Origin: Actinophytocola algeriensis
Lineage (GTDB): Bacteria > Actinomycetota > Actinomycetes > Mycobacteriales > Pseudonocardiaceae
NCBI RefSeq assembly: GCF_014203735.1
Contig: NZ_JACHJQ010000005.1
Span: 780,869-844,868 of the forward strand
Length of the DNA stretch: 64,000 bases
Reading direction: 5' to 3'
A program made the position numbers and the translations under genes. The notes under the pieces were generated by a model. The model had not been told where the DNA came from. It saw nothing but the letters and a program-made list of their open reading frames with translations, and ran no database searches. Shown in pieces: positions 24,511-32,760 of the stretch. How positions within the stretch are numbered: the first letter of the stretch is position 1; each line of letters starts with the position of its first letter.

Positions 24511-27500
24511 ATGCCCGACAAGACCTCGCTGTACCGGCCGGAGCACCCCGTCCGGTTCGTCACCGCGGCCAGCCTGTTCGACGGGCACGACGCGGCGATC
24601 AACATCATGCGCCGGATCCTGCAGTCGCAGGGCGCCGAGGTCATCCACCTCGGCCACAACCGGTCGGTCCGCGAGGTCGTGCGCGCCGCGATCCAGGAGG
24701 ACGTCCAGGGCATCGCGATCAGCGCGTACCAGGGCGGCCACGTCGAGTACTTCAGCTACCTCGTAGAACTGCTGAACGAGCACGGCGCGGGCCACATCAA
24801 GGTCTACGGCGGGGGCGGCGGGGTCATCGTCCGCGAGGAGATCGCCCTGCTGCACGAACGGGGTGTGGCGCGCATCTTCTCCCCGGAGGACGGCCAGCGG
24901 CTCGGCCTCGCGCGCATGATCAACACCATGATCGAGGCGTGCGACCACGACCTCGCCGACCGGCCGGAGCCCACGCGCGAGGCGATCATCGCCGGCGGGC
25001 TGGACACCCTGGCGCACACGATCACCGCGATCGAGGCCGGGCGCCTCTCCGGTGACACCCTCACCGCCATCCGCGAGGCCGCGGCCGCGCGGCGCGTGCC
25101 GGTCCTGGGCATCACCGGCACCGGCGGCTCCGGCAAGTCCTCGCTCACCGACGAGCTGGTCCGCCGGTTCCGCGTCGACCAGCAGGACAAGCTGCGCATC
25201 GCGGTACTCGCCGTCGACCCCACCCGTCGCCGCGGCGGCGGGGCGCTGCTCGGCGACCGGATCCGCATGAACTCGCTCGGCGGCATCGCGGGCAGCGGCG
25301 GCGTCCAGGACGGCGCCCAGGTCTTCTTCCGCTCCATGGCCACCCGCGGCGCGGTCACCGAGGTCCCGGAAGGCCTGACCGACGCGATCGCCGCCTGCGA
25401 GGCCGCGGGCAACGACCTGGTGATCGTCGAGACGCCGGGCATCGGGCAGGGCGACGCGGCGATCGTGCCGTTCGTCGACTCCTCGCTGTACGTGATGACG
25501 CCGGAGTTCGGTGCGGCGTCCCAGCTCGAGAAGATCGACATGCTGGACTTCGCGGACGTCGTCGCCATCAACAAGTTCGAGCGCCGCGGCGCCGAGGACG
25601 CCCGCCGTGACGTGGCGCGCCAGCTGGTCCGCAACCGCGAGGCGTTCGGCGTGTCCTGGGAGGACATGCCGGTCTACGGCACCAGCGCGGCCACGTTCAA
25701 CGACGACGGCGTCACCGCGCTCTACCACCACCTGCGCGACCTGCTCGCCGAAAGCGGCCTGCCGGTCGGCGAGCCGACCCTGGCGCCGGTCGACGGCAGG
25801 GTGTCGACGCGCGCCGCGACCGTCGTGCCGCCGCAGCGCACGCGCTACCTCGCGGAGATCGCCGAGACGGTCCGTGGGTATCACAAAGAGACTGACGAGC
25901 AGGTGGCGGCGGTCCGGGAGCGCGCCGCGCTGGACCACGCCAGGCAGGCGCTCGAGCGTGCCGGTGCCACCACCGACGACCTCGACAAGCTGGTCACCGA
26001 GGCGCAGCGCCGCGTGGACCGCGACACCGAGGACCTCCTCGACCGGCACCGCACGCTCGCCGGGGACTACGCGGGCGAGGAACTGGTCGTGCGGGTCCGC
26101 GACAAGGAGCTGCACACCCAGCTGTGGCGCGAGACGCTGTCCGGCACCCGCGTGCCCCGCGTCGCGCTGCCGCGCTTCGACGACGACGGCTCACTGCTCC
26201 GCTTCCTGCGCAAGGAGAACCTGCCGGGCTACTTCCCGTTCACGGCAGGCGTGTTCCCGTTCAAGCGGGACGGCGAGGACCCGGCCCGGATGTTCGCCGG
26301 TGAGGGCGACGCGTTCCGCACCAACCGGCGGTTCCGCTACCTGTCGGAGGGCTCGGACGCGACGCGCCTGTCGACCGCGTTCGACTCGGTGACCCTGTAC
26401 GGGCACGACCCCGACACCCCGCCGGACATCTACGGCAAGGTCGGCACCTCTGGCGTGTCGATCGCGACGCTCGACGACATGAAGGCGCTCTACGAGGGCT
26501 TCGACCTGACCGCGCCGAACACGTCGGTGTCGATGACCATCAACGGCCCCGCGCCGACGATCCTCGCGTTCTTCCTGAACACCGCGATCGACCAGACCGT
26601 CGACAAGTACGTCGCCGAGCACGGCAGGCAGCCGTCCGAGGAGGAACGCCAGGAGCTGGCCGCGTGGGCGCTCGCCAACGTGCGCGGCACCGTGCAGGCC
26701 GACATCCTCAAGGAGGACCAGGGCCAGAACACCTGCATCTTCTCCACCGAGTTCTCGCTGCGGATGATGGCGGACATCCAGGAGTGGTTCATCGCCAACA
26801 AGGTCCGCAACTTCTACTCCGTGTCGATCTCCGGGTACCACATCGCGGAGGCCGGGGCGAACCCCATCAGCCAGCTGGCGTTCACGCTGGCCAACGGGTT
26901 CACCTACGTCGAGTCCTACCTCGCCCGCGGCATGCACATCGACGACTTCGCGCCGAACCTGTCGTTCTTCTTCTCCAACGGCCTCGACGCCGAGTACAAC
27001 GTGATCGGCCGGGTGGCCCGCCGGATCTGGGCGGTCGCGATGCGCGAGCGGTACGGCGCGAACGAGCGGTCGCAGAAGTTCAAGTACCACGTGCAGACCT
27101 CCGGCCGGTCGCTGCACGCGCAGGAGATGCACTTCAACGACATCCGCACCACGCTGCAGGCGCTGTGCGCGCTGTACGACAACGCGAACTCGTTGCACAC
27201 CAACGCCTACGACGAGGCGGTCACGACCCCGACCGAGTCGTCGGTGCGCAGGGCCATGGCCATCCAGCTGATCATCAACAAGGAGTGGGGCCTGTCGAAG
27301 AACGAGAACCCGCTGCAGGGCTCGTTCGTCATCGACGAGCTGACCGACCTGGTCGAAGAGGCGGTGCTCGTCGAGTTCGAGCGGCTGTCCGAGCGCGGTG
27401 GCGTGCTGGGCGCGATGGAGACCGGCTACCAGCGCGGTCGAATCCAGGACGAGTCCATGCTCTACGAGCAGCGCAAGCACGACGGCTCGCTACCGTTGAT

Positions 27501-27792
27501 CGGGGTGAACACGTTCCTGCCGTCGAAGGACGGGGAGGGCGCAGGCGAGGACCCGACGATCGAGCTGGCCAGGGCCACCGAGGACGAGAAGCGGTCACAG
27601 GTGGAGCGGACCAGGGCGTACCAGGCCGACCACAAGTCCGAGGCCGAGGAGGCACTGCGGCGGCTTCGCGTCGCGGTGGCGGAGGACCGTAATGTGTTCG
27701 GTGAGTTGATGGCCGCCGCCCGGGTGTGCACGCTCGGCCAGGTGACCGACGCGTTCTTCGAGGTGGGCGGCCAGTACCGGCGGAACGTGTAG
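24511..27792 (+). CDS. icmF: Fused isobutyryl-CoA mutase IcmF
   Basis: A 1093-residue fusion that interconverts isobutyryl-CoA and n-butyryl-CoA (some members act on pivalyl-CoA), linking valine breakdown to fatty-acid and polyketide precursors. Domains in order: B12-binding (residues about 12-150, FDGHDAAINIM giving the base-off His ligand motif DxHxxG), a MeaB-like G-protein chaperone (about 190-420, Walker A ITGTGGSGKSS, then DPTRRRGGGALLGDRIRM and ETPGIGQGD), a linker, and the TIM-barrel mutase domain (about 560-1090, with VSMTINGPAPTILAFF and EDQGQNTCIFSTEFSLRMMADIQEW). The fused order B12-G-mutase is diagnostic for IcmF, unlike methylmalonyl-CoA mutase. A 3-hydroxyacyl-CoA dehydrogenase gene follows in the same direction. 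Confidence 0.93.
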   Translation: MPDKTSLYRPEHPVRFVTAASLFDGHDAAINIMRRILQSQGAEVIHLGHNRSVREVVRAAIQEDVQGIAISAYQGGHVEYFSYLVELLNEHGAGHIKVYGGGGGVIVREEIALLHERGVARIFSPEDGQRLGLARMINTMIEACDHDLADRPEPTREAIIAGGLDTLAHTITAIEAGRLSGDTLTAIREAAAARRVPVLGITGTGGSGKSSLTDELVRRFRVDQQDKLRIAVLAVDPTRRRGGGALLGDRIRMNSLGGIAGSGGVQDGAQVFFRSMATRGAVTEVPEGLTDAIAACEAAGNDLVIVETPGIGQGDAAIVPFVDSSLYVMTPEFGAASQLEKIDMLDFADVVAINKFERRGAEDARRDVARQLVRNREAFGVSWEDMPVYGTSAATFNDDGVTALYHHLRDLLAESGLPVGEPTLAPVDGRVSTRAATVVPPQRTRYLAEIAETVRGYHKETDEQVAAVRERAALDHARQALERAGATTDDLDKLVTEAQRRVDRDTEDLLDRHRTLAGDYAGEELVVRVRDKELHTQLWRETLSGTRVPRVALPRFDDDGSLLRFLRKENLPGYFPFTAGVFPFKRDGEDPARMFAGEGDAFRTNRRFRYLSEGSDATRLSTAFDSVTLYGHDPDTPPDIYGKVGTSGVSIATLDDMKALYEGFDLTAPNTSVSMTINGPAPTILAFFLNTAIDQTVDKYVAEHGRQPSEEERQELAAWALANVRGTVQADILKEDQGQNTCIFSTEFSLRMMADIQEWFIANKVRNFYSVSISGYHIAEAGANPISQLAFTLANGFTYVESYLARGMHIDDFAPNLSFFFSNGLDAEYNVIGRVARRIWAVAMRERYGANERSQKFKYHVQTSGRSLHAQEMHFNDIRTTLQALCALYDNANSLHTNAYDEAVTTPTESSVRRAMAIQLIINKEWGLSKNENPLQGSFVIDELTDLVEEAVLVEFERLSERGGVLGAMETGYQRGRIQDESMLYEQRKHDGSLPLIGVNTFLPSKDGEGAGEDPTIELARATEDEKRSQVERTRAYQADHKSEAEEALRRLRVAVAEDRNVFGELMAAARVCTLGQVTDAFFEVGGQYRRNV

Positions 27793-27802
27793 GGGAGAGA
27801 CT

Positions 27803-27883
27803 GTGAGCGGAGCTTGCGGAGCGAACGATCGGGTACAGGGCGACCGCGAGCGGCCGCTCGGAGCCTGCGAGGAGCGGTCTTGA
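27803..27883 (+). repeat. Translated start-codon repeat / 26-codon upstream ORF before the dehydrogenase
   Basis: GTG at 27803, with GGGGAGAG upstream, opens a 26-codon frame (VSGACGANDRVQGDRERPLG...) whose TGA at 27881-27883 overlaps the TTG start of the dehydrogenase. Bases 27803-27826 are identical to the start of the repeat array at 42276, and the 33-bp unit 27809-27841 matches those units closely. The repeat appears inserted at a GTGAGCGG start, leaving a short upstream reading frame. Confidence 0.6.
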
Positions 27884-28743
27884 GCGGCATTGAGCGGGTA
27901 GGCGTGGTCGGGTGCGGCCTCATGGGATCGGGCATCGCCGAGGTGAGCGCACGCGCCGAGCTCGACGTGGTCGTCACAGAGGCGTCCGAGGACGCGCTGA
28001 AGGCCGGCCAGGCACGCGTCGAGAAGTCGCTGGCCAGGGCCGTGCGCAACGGCAAACTCGCCGGCGACGAGCGCGACGCGGCGCTGGCGCGCATCCGGTT
28101 CACCACCGACCTCGCCGACTTCGCCGACCGCCAGCTGGTGATCGAGGCGGTCGCGGAGAACGAGCAGGCCAAGACCGAGGTGTTCACGTCGCTGGACAAG
28201 ATCGTCACCGCGCCGGAGGCGATCTTCGCGTCGAACACGTCGTCCATCCCGATCATGAAGCTCGGCATGGCGACGTCGCGGCCCCAGCAGGTCATCGGCA
28301 TCCACTTCTTCAACCCGGTGCCGGTGCTGAAGCTCGTCGAGCTGGTCCCGTCGCTGCTGACCGGCGAGGACACCAAGGCGCGGGCGCAGGCGTTCGCCCA
28401 GGGCAAGCTGGGCAAGCAGGTCATCCTGTCCCAGGACCGCGCGGGCTTCGTGGTGAACGCGCTGCTGGTGCCGTACCTGCTGTCGGCGATCCGGATGCTG
28501 GAGTCGGGCTTCGCGTCGCCGGAGGACATCGACACGGGCATGGTGCAGGGCTGCGCCCACCCGATGGGCCCGCTCGCGCTCACCGACCTCATCGGCCTGG
28601 ACACGACGAAGGCGATCGCGGAGTCGATGTACGCGGAGTTCAAGGAGCCGCTGTACTCGCCGCCGCCGCTGCTGCTGCGCATGGTCGACGCGGGTCTGCT
28701 GGGCAAGAAGAGCAACCGCGGCTTCTACGACTACAGCAGCTGA
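27880..28743 (+). CDS. 3-hydroxybutyryl-CoA (3-hydroxyacyl-CoA) dehydrogenase
   Basis: NAD-dependent dehydrogenase of 287 residues acting on 3-hydroxyacyl-CoA. The N-terminal Rossmann motif is VGVVGCGLMGSGIAEV; ASNTSSIPI near residue 120 and GIHFFNPVPVLKLVELV near 138 (catalytic His) are family hallmarks, as is the C-terminal GCAHPMGPLALTDLIGLDT. TTG 27880 (LSGIERVG) is chosen because homologues begin MSGIERVGVVG and GAGGAGCGG lies just upstream. A longer frame from 27814 would carry repeat-derived residues. It likely shares a transcript with icmF (88-bp gap) and works in butyryl/acyl-CoA metabolism. Confidence 0.9.
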   Translation: MSGIERVGVVGCGLMGSGIAEVSARAELDVVVTEASEDALKAGQARVEKSLARAVRNGKLAGDERDAALARIRFTTDLADFADRQLVIEAVAENEQAKTEVFTSLDKIVTAPEAIFASNTSSIPIMKLGMATSRPQQVIGIHFFNPVPVLKLVELVPSLLTGEDTKARAQAFAQGKLGKQVILSQDRAGFVVNALLVPYLLSAIRMLESGFASPEDIDTGMVQGCAHPMGPLALTDLIGLDTTKAIAESMYAEFKEPLYSPPPLLLRMVDAGLLGKKSNRGFYDYSS

Positions 28744-28865
28744 GGCCGAGGCATGGGGTTGGCCGACCCCTGACATCGTCGATCGCTGGATGCCCGGGTG
28801 CCCGCGACGGGGCGCCGACTCGCAAGCCCGCGCGTGTTCCGCCGGTCGCGGGCGTGCGCGGCGTG

Positions 28866-29023
28866 GCCTCCGGCCCCCTCGAACCACGCTACCGGACGGC
28901 ACCGACATCGCCGTCGCGCTCGGCCCCGGTTGTCCACAGCGAGAGCGACTGTCCACAACCTCGTCGCGCGGCGGTCGGTTCTGTCGGTGGTGCCCGGTAG
29001 CGTGGATCTCGGGGGCCGGAAGC
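28866..29023. repeat. Dispersed inverted-repeat element, copy 2, with paired DnaA-box-like motifs
   Basis: A 158-bp element. Its first 30 bp (GCCTCCGGCCCCCTCGAACC, continuing to CTACCGG) are identical to copy 1 at 17266. The right end (29000-29023) is an imperfect complement that keeps CCACGCTACCGG and ACCGACA. TTGTCCACA at 28930-28938 and CTGTCCACA at 28949-28957 again lie 19 bp apart. The flanks of the two copies differ, and the element fills most of the 298-bp gap between the dehydrogenase and Roadblock genes. Confidence 0.72.
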
Positions 29024-29041
29024 CGACCCCCGGGGCACGCC

Positions 29042-29344
29042 TCACTCGCGGATCGTCAGCACCGCCAGGTGGGTGCCGTCCGGCAAGGTGGTCAGGACCA
29101 GTGCGCCCTGTGCCATCTCGATCGTCGTGCAGTGCACGCGGGTCGCGCCCAGCACCGCGGCGGTGCCCGCCGCCAGCCCGGCGATCCCGGCGGCGAGGGC
29201 CGCCAGCCGGGACGCCTGAGCCGGCGGCAGGCCGGCCGAGGTGGCGAGTGGCGTGCCATCCGCTGTGCACGCCACCGCCCGCACCACGCCGTGGACGACG
29301 TCGGCCAGGTCGTCGACCAGCCGGTCGACGTCGACCACGGTCAT
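29042..29344 (-). CDS. Roadblock/LC7-like small protein, 100 aa
   Basis: A 100-residue protein, MTVVDVDRLVDDLADVVHGVVRAVACTADGTPLATSAGL, with the Roadblock/LC7 pattern: a helix, a strand with DGTPLA, a long Ala-rich helix (ASRLAALAAGIAGLAAGTAAVLG) and paired strands at the end (QGALVLTTLPDGTHLAVLTI). In actinobacteria such proteins usually sit in conservons with a sensor kinase, a DUF742 protein and a small GTPase; none of those partners is here. Its ATG overlaps the TGA of the upstream secreted protease gene by 4 bp, an unusual pairing. Confidence 0.72.
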   Translation of the reverse strand: MTVVDVDRLVDDLADVVHGVVRAVACTADGTPLATSAGLPPAQASRLAALAAGIAGLAAGTAAVLGATRVHCTTIEMAQGALVLTTLPDGTHLAVLTIRE

Positions 29345-30771
29345 GGGCGTGTGTACCCCAGGGTGTAGGTGCCGGAGCCGCTGTACGCGTGCACGCGGTA
29401 GCGGTAGTAGCCCGCGGTGCCGTTGTAGGTCAGCGTCTCGTCGGGGTTGGGGCTCGTCGCGCTCGCGACGTCCGTCCACGACGCGCCGTTCCACTTCTGC
29501 AGGTACAGGTCGAAGTCGGTGCCGGACGGGCCGTCGAGGCAGCCGGTGTGCGCGCCGCCGCCGGTCGACTGGTAGTAGCCGCCGTTCGGCTGGATGGCGC
29601 TCGCGCCAGACGCCAGGTTCCCGGTGATCGACCCCTCGCACTCGCCGCCAGGGGGCTCGCCGCCGCCGTCGGTCACCAGCGTCAGGTTGTAGGCCTGCAG
29701 GATCTCGTTGACCGGCTGGAAGAACGTCGTCCCACCGGAGCGGCAGTTGCCAGAACCGCCGGAGGTCACGCCCTGCGCCTGGCTGCCAGCCACGAGCGAT
29801 CCGCCGGAGTCACCGGGCTCGGCGCACACGTTCGTCCTGATCAGCCCGGTGATCGTGCCCTCCGGGTAGGTCACCGACGCGTTGCGGGCCTGGATCGAGC
29901 CGCAGTGCCAGCCGGTCGTCGAGCCGGACCGGCACACGGTCGACCCGACCGCCGCGTCCTGCGAACCGGCCACCGCCACCCGGCCACCGGCGTAGTTGTT
30001 GACCGCGCCGACCGGGGTGTTGCCCGCGTTCACCTGCACGTACGCGTAGTCGTTGCCCGGGAAGCTCGACCCGGCGAACCGGCCGCTCGGCTGCGTGGTC
30101 GTCGCGCCCGTGCGGCCGCAGTGCCCGGCCGTCACGAACCCGCCCTGCACCGAGAAACCCACCGAGCAGCGGGTGCCCGACCCGATGTAGTACGCGTTGC
30201 CGCCGACGACGTCGATGAGCGGCCGCGGCGACTCGTCGGACGCCACCACCCGCACCGCGTTCTCAGGTACCCCGGCGGACCGCACGAACCGCCACGCGGC
30301 GGCGGTCGCGTCCGCGCGGGACAGCACGACGACGGTGTTCGACGGCGTGTCCACGTACCAGCCCGGCACGGTCTTCGGCGCGCGGAGTTTGTTGCGGTCC
30401 AAGGAGAAGCGCACATTGTCGAGTGCCTTCTCGCTGCGTGCCACCACGCGGGCGGCGGCGCCCCGCGAGCGCACCTCGCCTGCCGCCGCCGTGGACGTGA
30501 CCGCGACGACGAGCTCGCCGTCGGCGAGCCACCCGCCGACGTAGGTGTCGCCGAGATCCTTGCGCAGCACCAGGTTCGTGGCGTTGGCACGTTTCTCGGT
30601 CGCGAGCCGGGTCGTCGCCTGGTCGGCGGTGAGCCCGAGGTCGCGCTGCATCGCCGCGAGCATGCCGTCGGTGGACGGTGCGGGCGGCGGTGCGGCTGTC
30701 GCGGCGGGCGCGGTCGCGAGCCCGGTGATCAGGGCCGCGACGAAGATGCCCGAACGGAGTCTTCGATCCAT
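29341..30771 (-). CDS. Secreted S1 (streptogrisin/alpha-lytic type) protease with C-terminal PPC-like domain
   Basis: A 476-residue exported serine protease. Residues 1-27 are a signal peptide (MDRRLRSGIFVAALITGLATAPAATAA). Residues about 30-185 are the alpha-lytic type propeptide needed for folding (AMQRDLGLTADQATTRLATEKRA; WYVDTPSNTVVV). The mature S1 domain (about 190-370) has His in TAGHCG, Asp in GNDYAYV and Ser in AEPGDSGGSLV, with paired Cys residues. After a Gly-rich linker (GGGEPPGGECEG) a beta-rich domain of about 95 residues (FDLYLQKWNGASW; GYYRYRVHAYSGSGTYTLGYT) resembles bacterial pre-peptidase C-terminal (PPC) domains. ATG 30769-30771 follows AGGGAG. It is coupled to the Roadblock gene. 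Confidence 0.92.
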   Translation of the reverse strand: MDRRLRSGIFVAALITGLATAPAATAAPPPAPSTDGMLAAMQRDLGLTADQATTRLATEKRANATNLVLRKDLGDTYVGGWLADGELVVAVTSTAAAGEVRSRGAAARVVARSEKALDNVRFSLDRNKLRAPKTVPGWYVDTPSNTVVVLSRADATAAAWRFVRSAGVPENAVRVVASDESPRPLIDVVGGNAYYIGSGTRCSVGFSVQGGFVTAGHCGRTGATTTQPSGRFAGSSFPGNDYAYVQVNAGNTPVGAVNNYAGGRVAVAGSQDAAVGSTVCRSGSTTGWHCGSIQARNASVTYPEGTITGLIRTNVCAEPGDSGGSLVAGSQAQGVTSGGSGNCRSGGTTFFQPVNEILQAYNLTLVTDGGGEPPGGECEGSITGNLASGASAIQPNGGYYQSTGGGAHTGCLDGPSGTDFDLYLQKWNGASWTDVASATSPNPDETLTYNGTAGYYRYRVHAYSGSGTYTLGYTRP

Positions 30772-30877
30772 GTTCCGGTGTCTCCCTTGACATCGCAAAG
30801 CAGGGTGGATCAACAAGGGAAACGCTAGGTCGGATCAGGACGTCCGGGGACATACCAGTTGGGCCATAACGCCCGTC

Positions 30878-31825
30878 TTATGCACCGAACTCGGGGTGCC
30901 GGGCGAGCCAGCCCGCGTAGGACGGGCTGTGCCGCAGCGAGTCGCGGTACGCCTCGCGCGCGTACTCGTGCACCTGCGGGGCGACGCCGTCCGCCGGTGC
31001 GTCGGGATGCCAGCCGATGAGGTGGCGCCACCGCAGCGGTGCGCTGGCGAACGGGTAGCCGCGCACGTCCGGCTGTTCCCGGAACGTGGGCTGGCACAGC
31101 GCGACGGCCTGCCCGCTCGTCACGAGGTCCAGGCAGACCCGCAGGTCCGTCTCGTACATGGGTTCCGGGGTGAAACCGGCCCGTGCGCACGCCGCGGCGA
31201 AGCAGTCGGCGAAACACCCGTCGCCCGGGGTGGCGGCCCACCGCGCGGCGGCGAAGTCGGCGAGGTCCACCTCGTCCCCGCCCGACAGCGGGTGGTCGCT
31301 CGCGAGCAGCACCCCCACCGCGTCGACCGCGACGAGCCGCCACTCCAGGCCGGGTGGCGGTGGCGCGTCGCCGCAGACGCCGATGATCGCGAAGTCCAGC
31401 CTGCCCGCCGACACCAGCTCGGTCAGCTCCAGCGCCGACCACGACGCCTGCGTGGTGACGCTGGTGTCCGGCCTGCTCTCCGACAGCCGTCGCATCAGCC
31501 CGCTGACCATGGAGTTGCCGACCGAGCCGATGCGGTACCGGATGGCGGTGACCGGCGTGCTCGCGAGCCGCGCCGCCTCGTGCCGCAGGTCGGCGACCGC
31601 GGGCAGCACGACCTTCGCGCGGGACAGCACCAGCTCGCCGAGCGCGGTGGGCCGCGCGCCGCGGTGGTCGCGGTCGAACAGCGGCCCGCCCAGCGCCCGC
31701 TCGATGCGGTTGAGCTGGGCGGTCAGCGCGGGCTGGGCGAGCCCGAGGTGCGCGGCCGCCCTGGTGACGCTGCCGTGCTCGGCGATCGCGCAGACCACCT
31801 TCAGGTGCCGCAGCTCCAGGTCCAC
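30878..31825 (-). CDS. LysR family transcriptional regulator
   Basis: A 315-residue LysR protein: N-terminal winged helix-turn-helix (LELRHLKVVCAIAEHGSVTRAAAHLGLAQPALTAQLNRIERALGGPLFDRD) and C-terminal periplasmic-binding-type effector domain (residues about 90-300). GTG 31823-31825 is chosen because homology begins at VDLELRHL; another GTG two codons upstream and a TTG at 31870 are possible. It is divergent from the MpaB-type gene with an 80-bp gap, and may regulate it. Confidence 0.88.
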   Translation of the reverse strand: MDLELRHLKVVCAIAEHGSVTRAAAHLGLAQPALTAQLNRIERALGGPLFDRDHRGARPTALGELVLSRAKVVLPAVADLRHEAARLASTPVTAIRYRIGSVGNSMVSGLMRRLSESRPDTSVTTQASWSALELTELVSAGRLDFAIIGVCGDAPPPPGLEWRLVAVDAVGVLLASDHPLSGGDEVDLADFAAARWAATPGDGCFADCFAAACARAGFTPEPMYETDLRVCLDLVTSGQAVALCQPTFREQPDVRGYPFASAPLRWRHLIGWHPDAPADGVAPQVHEYAREAYRDSLRHSPSYAGWLARHPEFGA

Positions 31826-31905
31826 GCGCACAGCGTAGGTCTTTCCGGCCGCGATGGACCCGTGATACAAAGATTCAGAACTGTCTCATCGACTCAGGAG
31901 CGGGC

Positions 31906-32760
31906 ATGACCGAGGTGGTACGGACCGAACCGGCGCTGGGTGCGCCCGGGCCCGGGACGCTGCACTGGCGGTACGCGGGCGAGGTCCGCGGCTACCTGCT
32001 GCTGGTGAAGGCGGGCCTGCTGCAGCTCATGCACCCCGGCCTCGGCGCGGGCGTCGAGCACCACTCGGACTTCTTCAACGAGCCGTGGGAGCGGGTGCTG
32101 CGGTCGGTGCCGGAGATCCAGGGCGTCACGTTCGACTACCCGGACGGTGCCGCCACCGCGCAGAAGATCCGCGACTACCACACGCACATCAAGGGCACCG
32201 ACGCACAGGGCAGGCGGTACCACGCGCTCGACCCCGAGACGTACTTCTGGGCCCACGCCACGATCTGGGACGCCCTGTTCCAGATGATCGACCTGTTCGA
32301 CCACCCGATGACCGAGGCGGAGAAGGAGCAGCTGTACTAGGAGGGCCGCGGCGCCTACCGGGCGTACGGGGTGAGCGACCGGCTGGTGCCGCCGGACTTC
32401 CCGAGCTTCCAGGCGTGGTTCGACGAGATGTGCCGGAACCGCCTGGAGATCACGCCCGCCGCGCGCGGACTGATCACGTTCGCCAAGGAACCGCCTGCGA
32501 CGTTCCCGCTCGTGCCCGCGTTCCTGTACCGGATCGCGCGCAAGCCGACGGCGAAACCGTTGTGGTGGCATTCGGTCGGTACGCTGCCACCCGTGGTGCG
32601 GGAGATGATCGGCGAGACGTGGACCGACCGCGACGAGCGGCGCCACCGCACGCTGCGCACCGCGATCCGCCGCGCCTGGCCGCTGCTGCCCGCGCGGGTG
32701 CGGTACACGGCGCGGGCGCGGGCGGGCTACCGGCGCGCGGGAGCCGGTCCGCTGGGATGA
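31906..32760 (+). pseudogene. MpaB-type oxygenase (DUF2236) gene with in-frame TAG
   Basis: The frame runs from ATG 31906 (after CAGGAGCGGGC) through 144 codons to TAG 32338-32340 and then on in the same frame for 139 codons to TGA 32758-32760. The joined product, about 284 residues, matches DUF2236/MpaB-type haem oxygenases: LLLVKAGLLQLMHPGLGAGVEHHSDFF, TYFWAHATIWDALFQMIDLFDHPM, then (after the stop) EGRGAYRAYGVSDRLVPPDFPSF and the C-terminal helices. The stop falls in a motif where CAG or a similar codon is expected (LY-x-EGR). The C-terminal part cannot be made without readthrough, so the gene is probably inactive. Confidence 0.75.

Noticed and set aside
24511-27792. Methylmalonyl-CoA mutase
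   Set aside because: The order B12 domain, G-protein, mutase in one chain is specific to IcmF; methylmalonyl-CoA mutase has its B12 domain at the C-terminus and a separate MeaB.
30545-30790. Short plus-strand frame near the S1 protease start
   Set aside because: It is antisense to the signal peptide and propeptide region of the protease and shows no ribosome site or motif.
32371-32760. Independent 129-aa gene after the TAG
   Set aside because: It is the in-frame C-terminal half of the MpaB-type protein, with no ribosome site before its ATG or GTG.
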